A DNA stretch of 64,000 bases, taken from assembly GCF_030733385.1 (NCBI RefSeq), contig NZ_JASHJC010000011.1:100748-164747 (forward strand), given 5' to 3'. Below, in pieces: positions 35,877 to 43,827 of the stretch (position 1 is the first letter of the stretch; each line of letters opens with the position of its first letter). The notes beneath the pieces are model-generated. The model saw only the letters and a list, made by a program, of their open reading frames with translations, did no database searches and was not told the DNA's origin. The position numbers and the translations under genes were made by a program. The stretch comes from Roseovarius sp. MMSF_3359. GTDB lineage: Bacteria > Pseudomonadota > Alphaproteobacteria > Rhodobacterales > Rhodobacteraceae.

Positions 35877-36416
35877 TCAGGTGTCCAGTTTCGGTGAGGT
35901 ACTCCGCGACTTCGCCAGAACGCCGTCCTCGCGGATCGCGGCGATGGTGGTCGGTGTCCTTCGCGACAGTTCGACCCCGTCGCCGGACATCATCGCTTCG
36001 ACGAACTCGGTTTTCTTCAGCACAGCCCCATCGGATTCAACGTAAGTCATGTCCCCGTCCCGCTCATGGGCGACGGAGCCATCGGATTTGATCCGCACCC
36101 AGGCACCGCCCACCTGCACCGAGATCAGTCCCTCTTCGACCACTATGCCTTCCCAACTGATGCCCGGATCGCGGCGCAACACGATCTTGTCGGGCCGGAA
36201 CTTGATCTGCACGTCGCGCGGCTCGGTCTTGTCCGCCGCCTTGACCACGAGAAACGCCTCCTGTTCTTCGGGATTGGCGTGAATGGTGGCATTGCCATTC
36301 TTGGGCGGCCAGACCTTGGCTTCTGAGCGCGGGTTGCCCTGCCGGTCCCGGTGAAACCCGATATAAAGCTGCGCCGATTTCCAGACCCGCAATGCTGTTC
36401 GTCTCACCTGATCCAT
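35877..36416 (-). CDS. plasmid-borne protein of unknown function
   Basis: 179 residues from ATG 36416 (AAGGTGAG ribosome site); a GTG five codons upstream is an alternative. No signal peptide. The middle is beta-rich (VQIKFRPDKIVLRRDPGISWEGIVVEEGLISVQVGGAWVRI, repeated short strands), ending in a basic tail. It is not a family I recognise. It lies between the large ParB-like gene and parA on the same strand, suggesting a backbone maintenance role. Confidence 0.65.
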   Translation of the reverse strand: MDQVRRTALRVWKSAQLYIGFHRDRQGNPRSEAKVWPPKNGNATIHANPEEQEAFLVVKAADKTEPRDVQIKFRPDKIVLRRDPGISWEGIVVEEGLISVQVGGAWVRIKSDGSVAHERDGDMTYVESDGAVLKKTEFVEAMMSGDGVELSRRTPTTIAAIREDGVLAKSRSTSPKLDT

Positions 36417-36508
36417 CTTCTCACCTTTCACGCCAAATTTATTGTCCGAAAACCGTCGCCGCCATCAAGCAAGACCTGCCGTGATGCACAAGCGGGATTT
36501 GCGGATCG

Positions 36509-36540
36509 GCGGCTCCCCGAAGGGAGCCGCGCTGTTTTTT
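36509..36540 (+). terminator. intrinsic terminator on the plus strand
   Basis: Perfect 9-bp stem GCGGCTCCC / GGGAGCCGC with a CGAA loop, followed on the plus strand by GCTG and six T. Both neighbouring genes are on the minus strand, so a plus-strand transcript from somewhere in 36417-36508 may end here. In the minus direction the stem has a UUCG loop but no U tract. Confidence 0.7.
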
Positions 36541-36542
36541 GC

Positions 36543-38423
36543 TCAGAAGCACTCGGGCACCCATGCCTCGATCCGTGCCTTCTGCTCGGCGGTCACGCCA
36601 AGTGCCTTTTGCTGGTCCGGATCATTGAAGAGTTTGTGCAGCGCCGCGTTCTTCTCGCCCTTCTTCGATTTGGCGAAGGACTTGTAGGCGTCGCAGTCTG
36701 CAGCGAGGTCCAGCATCGCCAGATAGAGTGCGTCCAGTTGCGGGCCTTTCAGACGCTTGAAGCAATTCTCGGCGGACGGTGTCCAGATTGCCCTTATGTC
36801 CGCACCGATCTCGGCTTCGATCTCTGCCATGAAGTCCGGGCTTTGCATCTTGAAGGCACGCGCGAGGAAGGCGGTGATTTCGCCGTTGCGCAGCTTCTTG
36901 CCCGCGTCACGGAAGGCCGCGAAGGCATCCACCTTGCCCTGCCCCGCCATGTCACGGAGTGCCTCAAGCGCTGCCTCGGTTTCCTCGTCACGCTCTCCGC
37001 CAAGGCGCGGATCGAGCGCAAACTGGTCGTCAATCTCAGGCGCATTGCGCTCGGTCGCGTTGTAGCCGAAGCCGAAGAGATCGTTGCCATAGCCCGATGC
37101 AGGTGACACGGCAAAGGCAAAGAGGCTCAGAAGATAATCGGGTTTCTCCAGCAGCGCGGTCTGCACCGCCGCCAGACGTATCGCCGTCATGTCCTCGACG
37201 AATTTCTGCGAATATGCGGGCTTTTCCTTTGGCGCTTTGCCCGCGTCTCGATGTTTGGATTCTTCGATGATGCCCTGTGCTAGGGCCTCGGCCTGATCGT
37301 CCTGCCGGACCAGCCCGCGCATGACCTCGACCGATCCGTTATGCGAGACATGTACCAGAATGCCCGACAGGGCTTTTTGCGCGTCGCTGTATTCGCCCTC
37401 GATGATCTCCTGTAGCGCATCAAGTTCCTGCTGTCCGTCCTCGTCCAGCACGTCGCCATTGGCAAGGTCGGCCAGCTCGTCATAGCGCTCGGTTTGTTCT
37501 TTGCTCAGAACGCCTTCGATCCTGTAGGTCCGCGCAAACCCGTGATCTCGCTGCAACTCGTACCAGAACGGGTTGCTGTCCTCGGTGGTCTGAACCCAGG
37601 CCCAGCCCTCGGCCTCCTGCAGTCGGGTTGCTTTATCGCCCAGCTTCTCGGCAAAGAGACGGTCCAGAATATCGGGGTTGTTAAAAATCACCTCATCTTC
37701 GAACAGGTCCTGTGTGATGCTACCGCCTGCGGCCTCGTAAGCCTCCTGCCCGACAAATCTGGCCTTGCAGTTGTCACCATCGACGGCATCGGGTTTGAGC
37801 GCAGATATGATCTGGTATTCGTTGAACCAGCCGCGCTTGGCCCGTTCCAGCACCTCGAGGATTTTCTTGTCATCCTCGCTGACGGTCATGGCCTTGGCCT
37901 GACCCATGCTGATCTCGCCCGCTTTCAGCGCATCAAGTACCGGATCGGGTAGGCCTGCCAGCGCGAGTCGGCGGCGCACATGGGCTTCGGTCACGCCAAA
38001 GGCCTGGCTGATCTTGGCAATCGAAAGCGCTTTCTCGGCCATCCGGTGATAGGCGCGCACCTCATCCACCGGATCGAGTTCCTCCCGCGCGGTGTTTTCG
38101 GCATTGGCCCATTCCTCGGCCACGAAGGCCGAAGGCGCCATGCGCACCGGCACCTGCGCCAGATCGGGACGCGCGGTCACGGCGATATTGAGCGCCCGCA
38201 GGCGGCGGCCCCCGGCCACGACACCCACCTTGCCCGCGTCGTCGCGCAACCCGGCGAGGTTCTGGATCAATCCGCAGGCGACAAGGCTGTCCGCAAGAAG
38301 ATCAATGCCTTCCTCAACCACCTCCTGACGCGGGTTCAGATCGGAGAGGTAAAGATCGGTCAGAGGGACGTATTCAATCACGTCGGTGGCAGCGGCGGTG
38401 TCGATGTTCGCTTGGTTGGTCAT
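36543..38423 (-). CDS. large ParB-like N-terminal-domain protein
   Basis: 626 residues. Residues ~20-130 are a ParB/sulfiredoxin-like domain: VPLTDLYLSDLNPRQ, CGLIQNLAGLRDD, VVAGGRRLRAL and NAENTAREELDPVDEVRAYHRM. A helix-turn-helix follows (ISQAFGVTEAHVRRRLALAGL). The remaining ~400 residues are helical, acidic and of unknown function, with a late FKRLKGPQLDALYLAMLDL. Such long ParB-like proteins are common on alphaproteobacterial plasmids and are distinct from the partition ParB at 33756. A DNA-binding or transfer-related regulatory role is likely; this is an inference. Confidence 0.82.
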   Translation of the reverse strand: MTNQANIDTAAATDVIEYVPLTDLYLSDLNPRQEVVEEGIDLLADSLVACGLIQNLAGLRDDAGKVGVVAGGRRLRALNIAVTARPDLAQVPVRMAPSAFVAEEWANAENTAREELDPVDEVRAYHRMAEKALSIAKISQAFGVTEAHVRRRLALAGLPDPVLDALKAGEISMGQAKAMTVSEDDKKILEVLERAKRGWFNEYQIISALKPDAVDGDNCKARFVGQEAYEAAGGSITQDLFEDEVIFNNPDILDRLFAEKLGDKATRLQEAEGWAWVQTTEDSNPFWYELQRDHGFARTYRIEGVLSKEQTERYDELADLANGDVLDEDGQQELDALQEIIEGEYSDAQKALSGILVHVSHNGSVEVMRGLVRQDDQAEALAQGIIEESKHRDAGKAPKEKPAYSQKFVEDMTAIRLAAVQTALLEKPDYLLSLFAFAVSPASGYGNDLFGFGYNATERNAPEIDDQFALDPRLGGERDEETEAALEALRDMAGQGKVDAFAAFRDAGKKLRNGEITAFLARAFKMQSPDFMAEIEAEIGADIRAIWTPSAENCFKRLKGPQLDALYLAMLDLAADCDAYKSFAKSKKGEKNAALHKLFNDPDQQKALGVTAEQKARIEAWVPECF

Positions 38424-38465
38424 AGGGACATTCCTTGATTTTGCAGTTTGGGTTTGGTTAGGGTT

Positions 38466-38489
38466 GCCCTACCCTCTTCCGGGTAGGGC
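38466..38489. promoter_or_regulatory. strong hairpin in the leader of the large ParB-like gene
   Basis: Perfect 9-bp inverted repeat GCCCTACCC / GGGTAGGGC with a 6-base loop, 43 bases upstream of ATG 38423. A second GC-rich hairpin (GGGGC...GCCCC) directly adjoins it on the far side. No U tract follows, so attenuation or mRNA processing between the DUF3768 unit and this gene is more likely than simple termination. Confidence 0.6.
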
Positions 38490-38497
38490 GTGGGGGC

Positions 38498-38611
38498 TCA
38501 GGCCCCGGCGTGTGATTTCAGGAAGGCGTGGCCGATCTTTGCCGAGAGACCGCCCTTCCTGATTAACGCAACAGCTTGCTGCCGCAGGACTTGCAGACGT
38601 TCCTTGCTTAT
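38498..38611 (-). CDS. possible small basic protein with non-standard start
   Basis: Uninterrupted frame encoding about 37 residues with coding-like content (KERLQVLRQQAVALIRKGGL, then an amphipathic C-terminus). A near-perfect ribosome site AAGGGGGTGA sits five bases before an ATA codon at 38611, with no ATG, GTG or TTG in frame. A CTG at 38647, overlapping the DUF3768 stop, would give 49 residues. Translation would therefore need ATA or CTG initiation, or an error in the sequence. Low confidence. Confidence 0.4.
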   Translation of the reverse strand: MSKERLQVLRQQAVALIRKGGLSAKIGHAFLKSHAGA

Positions 38612-38643
38612 GTTCTCACCCCCTTTCTGCTCTGCGGTTGGGA

Positions 38644-39048
38644 TCAGTATTCGCTGGGGCACATGATGGTCAGGACGCGGCGGGTGACGCTCAGATCGAA
38701 CGGGCGCTCGGACCCGTAGGTGAAATCCGCGTCATACAGATCGATTTTCCAAAAGAGTTTCTGGCCGCTGACCGTCACGGTCCCGAAGGTGTGATCGCCG
38801 TAGGGATCATTTTCGTCGGTGAAGCGCGTATCCGTGGCCACGGCCGCCAGCGACGCCGCCTGAAACTCCGCCCCCTCGCCCGAAACACCGGGGGTGACAA
38901 GCACCTGCCCCTGAATGCCTTTCGTCTGCATCTCGAACGCCGCGACCGGGTCGATCAGCGCCTTGCGGAACAGGTCGTTCTGCGCCGCGATCTCTGCCGC
39001 CTGCAGGGTGGTGTCATTCTCGATGTCTCTTGCTGTTTCAGTCTCCAA
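38644..39048 (-). CDS. DUF3768-family protein
   Basis: 134 residues. The C-terminal half has the DUF3768 hallmark: DPYGDHTFGTVTVSGQKLFWKIDLYD, then YGSERPFDLSVTRRVLTIM with a final SEY. The family is common on alphaproteobacterial plasmids and its function is not known. It lies upstream of the large ParB-like gene on the same strand, with a small possible reading frame and a hairpin between them. Confidence 0.85.
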   Translation of the reverse strand: METETARDIENDTTLQAAEIAAQNDLFRKALIDPVAAFEMQTKGIQGQVLVTPGVSGEGAEFQAASLAAVATDTRFTDENDPYGDHTFGTVTVSGQKLFWKIDLYDADFTYGSERPFDLSVTRRVLTIMCPSEY

Positions 39049-39712
39049 AACCGTCTCTCCTTTTCATGGTGTGACCTCTGGGGCTGATCCCCAATCGGTG
39101 CTGGTTTTGAGCCGAGCCCTGAAAGGGCGTCGTCTCTAAAACGTGCCACGTGGCGAACGCGGTGAGGGGCGAGACAGGACAAATCGACAAGAGTGGTGCG
39201 GCCCGCAGCGCGCCAGCGCGAGGACACGGTCTTGTCTATTTGTCTTGTCCGAGGGGGGAGGCCGCGCCTTCCCCCTGACGGGAAGGCGGCGTTTGGCTTG
39301 CCCAAATCCCGCCTGACCAAACAAGGAATGGCAAAGGATCTCCGATCCTGCGCGCAAAAGCGGGCGTACCCCGAAGGGCGGAAACAAGCAGGTCCGGGCG
39401 ACCATGCGGCCGCGGCGGAGGCTGGCTCAGAGAGACAGAATCCGCCGCACCAGGCCCGCAGGGAGACAGGGCCGGATTGGTTCCGGTCTGGCGGCGGCAA
39501 AGCCGGTGCCTAACGAGCACGCGGTCACGGGCCGTGAGGCGCGTGATTTGCCAATAGGTTTTCCTGTCGTCAGAACACGAAACTGAGGCTCACACCCGGT
39601 TTTCGGGAGGTCGGCACATAAGATCGGCAGCCCATATCGGCAAAACCTTGCCTTGTTCAGGATAAAAGCACTATAAATACTCAGTTTTTTGAGGAACAAA
39701 GATCGGCAAGAA
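39049..39712. other. 664-base gene-free stretch with inverted repeats
   Basis: Several overlapping open frames exist but none has a convincing start or family. Structures seen: a 10-base palindrome GCCACGTGGC near 39145; a 19-base inverted repeat with 17 matches, arms 39173-39191 and 39231-39249 (CTTGTCTATTTGTCTTGTC in the right arm); and a perfect 9-bp hairpin CGCCTTCCC / GGGAAGGCG at 39265-39288. It separates the minus-strand maintenance genes from the plus-strand fic gene. It could hold promoters, an operator or an origin element. Confidence 0.55.
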
Positions 39713-40915
39713 ATGCTCGAAACTCCCGGCAGAATAGAACCCTGTTTCTTCGAGGAACATATCCCGGCCGAACTGGCAGACCTGTCGGTCGAAATCCAGC
39801 GGGAAGCCAGCGGCCTTGGCAAAGGCCTGCATCCGGACAGTGCCGCGGAACTGGCCGATCTCGTCCGCATGATGAACTGCTATTACTCCAATCTGATCGA
39901 AGGCCACAACACGCGCCCCCGCGATATCGAAAAAGCGCTCGCCGGCGCCGAACTGGAAGAGGAGACACGACCCCTTGCATTGGAGGCTCGCGCCCATGTC
40001 ATCGTGCAGCGTGCCATCGACGACATGCACCGAGCGGGCACCCTGCCCCGCCCCACATCCGCTGAGTTTCTGACCTGGGTCCACAAAACCTTCTACGACG
40101 AGATGCCAGAAGAGTTTCGTGTCATCGAACACCCGAACGGGTCGCAGGAACCGATTATCCCCGGCCGCATGCGCGAAGAAGGTGACACTGAAGTTGCGGT
40201 CGGGCGCCATCAGCCGCCGTCATCAAGCCGGGTGGCCGCCTTCATGGAACACTTCGACAAGCGGTTTCAAATTGCCGCGCGCTCGGCAAGTGGCCGCATA
40301 ATCGCGATTGCCTCCGCCCACCACCGTCTGAATTACATACACCCGTTCCCGGATGGTAACGGACGCGTCAGCCGCCTGATGTCCCATGCCATGGCCCTGG
40401 AAGCGGGTATTGGCGGCGAAGGGCTCTGGTCGATTTCCCGCGGACTTGCACGTGGGCTGAAAGACCGGGGAGAATACAAGCAGATGATGGATCACGCGGA
40501 CAGCCCCCGCCGAGGCGACCGGGACGGACGCGGCAACCTCTCAGAGGCCGCCCTGAAAACCTATTGCGCGTGGTTTCTGAATGTGGCCCTGGATCAGATC
40601 ACCTTTTCGGCAAAGCTGTTCGACCTTGGTGGTCTGGACAAACGCTACCGGCGCCTTGTGGCCGACACGGTCGACGATAAACGCGCGCCGGACCTGGTCT
40701 CCGCCGTCCTGCGGCATGGCGCCCTGGAACGCGGGGAAGCGCAATACGTGCTCAAGACCTCCGAGCGCACGGCACGGAACACGCTCAAGCAACTCACCAC
40801 GGCGGGTTTCCTGGCCTCCGCTTCGCCCAAGACACCGGTGCGCCTTGCGTTCCCACTGGACTACAGGGAGCGCCTGTTCCCCAATCTGTTCGCGGATGCC
40901 GATCTGCCGGAGTGA
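39713..40915 (+). CDS. Fic-domain AMP-transferase-like protein (class II)
   Basis: 400 residues from ATG 39713 (a TTG at 39689 is an alternative). Fic core motif HPFPDGNGRVSR with the catalytic His at residue ~210. The N-terminal helix contains SNLIEG (Ser59 to Glu63), the [S/T]xxxE[G/N] inhibitory motif, so this is a self-inhibited class II Fic protein needing no separate antitoxin. The C-terminal ~100 residues hold a winged-helix-like segment (LRHGALERGEAQYVLKTSERTARNTLKQL). Fic proteins transfer AMP to target proteins; the target is unknown. A stand-alone gene ending at a strong terminator. Confidence 0.92.
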   Translation: MLETPGRIEPCFFEEHIPAELADLSVEIQREASGLGKGLHPDSAAELADLVRMMNCYYSNLIEGHNTRPRDIEKALAGAELEEETRPLALEARAHVIVQRAIDDMHRAGTLPRPTSAEFLTWVHKTFYDEMPEEFRVIEHPNGSQEPIIPGRMREEGDTEVAVGRHQPPSSSRVAAFMEHFDKRFQIAARSASGRIIAIASAHHRLNYIHPFPDGNGRVSRLMSHAMALEAGIGGEGLWSISRGLARGLKDRGEYKQMMDHADSPRRGDRDGRGNLSEAALKTYCAWFLNVALDQITFSAKLFDLGGLDKRYRRLVADTVDDKRAPDLVSAVLRHGALERGEAQYVLKTSERTARNTLKQLTTAGFLASASPKTPVRLAFPLDYRERLFPNLFADADLPE

Positions 40916-40975
40916 ACCGCGAAGCTGGCGGTCTAATTGAATACGGTAGTTGGGCTCTGAAGCGGAGAAAGGTGA

Positions 40976-40999
40976 AAAGGGCGGCTTGCACCGCCCTTT
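40976..40999. terminator. bidirectional intrinsic terminator
   Basis: Perfect 9-bp stem AAAGGGCGG / CCGCCCTTT, 6-base loop, between convergent fic (+) and the small gene at 41012 (-). On the minus strand it is followed by TTTTC; on the plus strand by a CTTTC run. Typical shared terminator. Confidence 0.8.
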
Positions 41000-41011
41000 C
41001 TGGGTTCAGCC

Positions 41012-41203
41012 CTATTCAGGGACATCGTCTCGTTTCGGGAAGGCAACCATGTCGACGCCGGGGAACATGTTGTGTTTGACATTGATCGAGGTGATGTTGC
41101 CCTGGTCGTCGGTGTTGAGGAAGAGAACCCCGCAGCGATCCCAGAAATTCTTGCCGTCTTTTTCACCGGTTTTGACGTTCAGTTTCAATGTTTGAGTAGC
41201 CAT
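41012..41203 (-). CDS. small plasmid protein of unknown function
   Basis: 63 residues, AGCGAGGATC just upstream of the ATG. Sequence is beta-rich: TLKLNVKTGEKDGKNFWDRCG, then VLFLNTDDQGNITSINVKH and a DMVAFPKRDD tail. No signal peptide or membrane helix. I do not recognise the family. It ends at the shared terminator and looks intact. The ~300 bases upstream (41204-41500) hold no gene I can support. Confidence 0.6.
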   Translation of the reverse strand: MATQTLKLNVKTGEKDGKNFWDRCGVLFLNTDDQGNITSINVKHNMFPGVDMVAFPKRDDVPE

Positions 41204-41500
41204 TGTTTGATCCTCGCTTTTTTAGTGTTTCGATGAACATGCGAAAAGCGGGCATCAAGGATCTGTCATCAGGAAAATTGGGCCGCGAGGAATGCGCGAT
41301 CAGCGCAGGGGAATTTTCCTGTTGAAGCGCAGCGCCAGGTCCGGCTGCCCGCTTATGTTCATCTTGAAGAAACACGTGAGCGAGGATCGTCACAGGCTAC
41401 GGGCTAAAACCACGCCATGACCGAAAAGGAGGTCAGAATTTCGACGGCACTGCGCGGGATGAATTGTTCGGAACGCAATGATCGACCAAGCCATCCGCGA

Positions 41501-41752
41501 TCACTCTGGCACCGCCACATATCCGCGGCGGCGTTTCTGCTTGTCCAACTTCAGGAACGCCTCGGTCGCTTGAGCTGCATCCTCATAGGTCACCATCATG
41601 CCGCGCCCTTTTGTACCGATACGCCCCCAGCTGCGAAGCACTGACATTTCTCCGAAAAGCGTGGGCTGAATTTCGATGCCGTAGAACCGCGCCATGTTGA
41701 GCTCAGGGTTCACATGGATCAGATGGACAGGTGTGGCCTCGGGCAATTGCAT
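41501..41752 (-). CDS. WGR-domain protein
   Basis: 83 residues if started at ATG 41752; ATGs at 41794 or 41824 would extend it by 14 or 24 residues and none has a clear ribosome site. It is essentially one WGR domain: NMARFYGIEIQPTLFG, then SVLRSWGRIGTKGRGMMVTY and EAFLKLDKQKRRRGYV. WGR domains bind nucleic acid in PARPs and in many small bacterial proteins. The stand-alone form is common in Rhodobacterales and Rhizobiales, function unknown. Confidence 0.85.
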   Translation of the reverse strand: MQLPEATPVHLIHVNPELNMARFYGIEIQPTLFGEMSVLRSWGRIGTKGRGMMVTYEDAAQATEAFLKLDKQKRRRGYVAVPE

Positions 41753-42134
41753 GGCCGAATTATCATTCGGTACGGCCCGCCTGTCCAATGACATTGCTGA
41801 ATCAGTTCGCCGGCAATGATTCATATCCGTGATGAGGACCGATCCTTAAAGATAGTGCGGCACTCAAGAAACATGAATGACGGTAGCTCGGGGCCAAACC
41901 GATCGAAATAATGCTGAATACCAGTTTTTGAGTCCCGGCATAGGCAGAAAAGTTTCTCTGCCAGCAAACACATAATCGCGGAATGTCCTTGCCTCCGCCG
42001 CAGTCCCGCCACAGCAATTGCTATACTCAACTTGTATGAATCTACTGTGTCTACTTTATTTGTTATCGCCATCGCATCCGGTTGCGTCATCCGCGATACT
42101 CCCAATCGCGCGAAGCTTTGAATAGGGAACGCCC

Positions 42135-42428
42135 ATGTCCAGCATCACATGCAATTACCAGCAGATTGTGACTGTAGCCGAGCGTTTGAATGCGCTGGCA
42201 GATGCGGCATGCCAACATTGCGGCATTTCATCCAAAGCCCTCTTATCGCATAGCGAAGCTCTCGAAGTTTGCGCGGAAGAATTTTCATCTGACATTGCAA
42301 GCGGACATCGCGAGTTTATCCCGATAGCGCTCTGCCCAAGCTGTCACAAAAAGCACCACCTAGACGCGCGCAATAATCACAATCCATGCCAGGTCACAGC
42401 ACGCGACAGCAGGGAGTGGTTGGATTGA
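42135..42428 (+). CDS. small zinc-ribbon, HNH-like protein
   Basis: 97 residues. A CxxC pair (ACQHCGI) and a second CxxCH (ALCPSCHKKHHLDARNN) are followed by HNPC. This spacing is like the zinc-bound core of HNH nucleases (LCxxCHxxxH). A minimal HNH nuclease or a zinc-dependent DNA-binding protein is possible. No named family recognised. It is isolated between minus-strand genes. Confidence 0.55.
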   Translation: MSSITCNYQQIVTVAERLNALADAACQHCGISSKALLSHSEALEVCAEEFSSDIASGHREFIPIALCPSCHKKHHLDARNNHNPCQVTARDSREWLD

Positions 42429-42566
42429 ACATCCTTGTGTGAGGATCTCGCCAATTTTCCGCGGAAAACGAACGTATCTTTGAAGACATCATGGCCCACG
42501 TTCTAGCCCTGCGCATTGATCAGCCGATCAAAGAAAACCTCGAACGCTACTGCACAATCTGAGACG

Positions 42567-43298
42567 TTAGGCAGCTTGGTTGGCACGGCTGAATGCTTGA
42601 GCGTCTCTGAGCAAGATTTCACAATGTTCATCCAGAATATCGAGGGCCGAGAAATGACTCACGATGTTTTCCAGGTATTCCATACTGCTACCGAGGAAAC
42701 CTTTTCCTGTGGCTAGGAACTGAACCTGCTCTTCGTGTGTCAGATGCGGATGCATTGCATCCGCACTATGATCGGCGACAAATGTCAAAGCCTCAATCAT
42801 TTCGCCACCTGTGTCCACTGTCACAAGGGTTGGGATGTAGCACGGAAACGCCATTTCACGACGCCATATTATTTCTGTTTCGATCTCGATTTTGTTGCGC
42901 TCAATTTGGAAAACCAGGCCGTCACAACCCGACCCGGTTTCAAGTGCTGCCATCAGACCTGGTTGTTCAACTGTTCCTCGGGCACCGTAGATATCTTTCA
43001 GAATGAAGCCGCGTGAATACCCTTCAATCCGCCCGCGCCGGACTTGTCGGAACTCGAATGCTGGATCCCACATGAGGGAGCCATAGGCGAAAACCCACAG
43101 ATGATCGTCTCGTCGGTCCGCAATCACAGCCTCTCGGCACTCTGCGCGCTGCTCCGGTGTCCTGAGCATATCGACGACCCAGCTCAGACCAGGTTGCTGA
43201 GAAAAGACATCCCGTGCATCGAAATCACGAAAGAAGGACCGAGAAGGATCGGTAATTTTGTCGCGCAATTCCGGATGGTGGATAAATGGATCACTCAT
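42567..43298 (-). CDS. ChaC-like gamma-glutamylcyclotransferase
   Basis: 243 residues. The substrate-loop signature VFAYGSLMWDPAFEF, then VRRGRIEGYSRGFILKDIYGARGT and CDGLVFQIERN, match ChaC proteins. The catalytic Glu is probably within RREMAFPCYIP upstream of the YIP segment or nearby; its exact position was not fixed. The family cleaves glutathione (gamma-Glu-Cys-Gly) to 5-oxoproline and Cys-Gly in the cytoplasm. The gene has its own promoter gap and appears unlinked to the amine operon, though both act on gamma-glutamyl bonds. Confidence 0.88.
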   Translation of the reverse strand: MSDPFIHHPELRDKITDPSRSFFRDFDARDVFSQQPGLSWVVDMLRTPEQRAECREAVIADRRDDHLWVFAYGSLMWDPAFEFRQVRRGRIEGYSRGFILKDIYGARGTVEQPGLMAALETGSGCDGLVFQIERNKIEIETEIIWRREMAFPCYIPTLVTVDTGGEMIEALTFVADHSADAMHPHLTHEEQVQFLATGKGFLGSSMEYLENIVSHFSALDILDEHCEILLRDAQAFSRANQAA

Positions 43299-43547
43299 AA
43301 CATTCCCTCGAAAATACTTTTAGTTGCAAACTGCTGCGGGCTTTGGCCCGTTGTTGAATTTACTCGGGCCAGATTGCAGAGTTGTTAATGGCTTTACACC
43401 CTAAGCATCTGTTTCTTTTGTAATTTTACTAAGTTCTGAGTGCTTTTCGTTTTGTCGCGAAGTTTTCTGCTCGACAATAACGAAAATTGCCCCGGAAAAC
43501 CGGACAGTCGGCTAGGTGGTATCCTGAACCTTTGAAGTGATACGAGA

Positions 43548-43670
43548 ATGGCCAAGCACCGGAATTTCACAGATCAGTTCAAAGCCAAGGTCGCGTTGGA
43601 CGCGCTGCGAGAATAAAAAGCATGCAGGAGATTGCCGCGAAGCATCAGCTGCACTTCCCTGTTGGGCTGG
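43548..43670 (+). pseudogene. IS3-family orfA remnant
   Basis: ATG 43548 opens MAKHRNFTDQFKAKVALDAL and stops at TAA 43614. After a short shift, another frame continues MQEIAAKHQLH from 43621. Together these are the first ~40 residues of an IS3-family OrfA, interrupted by a stop or frameshift and then lost. No orfB is present. It marks a past insertion in this accessory region. Confidence 0.75.
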
Positions 43671-43827
43671 CCCTGGTATCACCCAGGATCCTTCTAAGTT
43701 GTGAGAATAAACGCCAAAGGTCAATATCAGCACGGCTGATGAAAAGGACCGGTGAGGGAATAAATGACCTATTTTGATCCTGGGCCAAAAGGTGGTGCGA
43801 TCAGTAAGATGGGCGTTATTCGGGCTT

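Noticed and set aside
39193..39513. 106-residue plus-strand frame in the gap before fic
   Set aside because: Several frames are open together there because of high GC. The translation is Arg/Pro/Gly rich with no fold, and inverted repeats lie across it.
42475..42564. Short coding-like stretch ending LRIDQPIKENLERYCTI
   Set aside because: It looks like the 3' end of a lost gene, but there is no start and too little sequence to name a family.
42567..43298. ChaC-like enzyme as part of the gamma-glutamyl amine pathway
   Set aside because: It lies 12 kb away on the far side of the plasmid backbone with its own context. ChaC enzymes act on glutathione, so a link to the amine operon is not supported.
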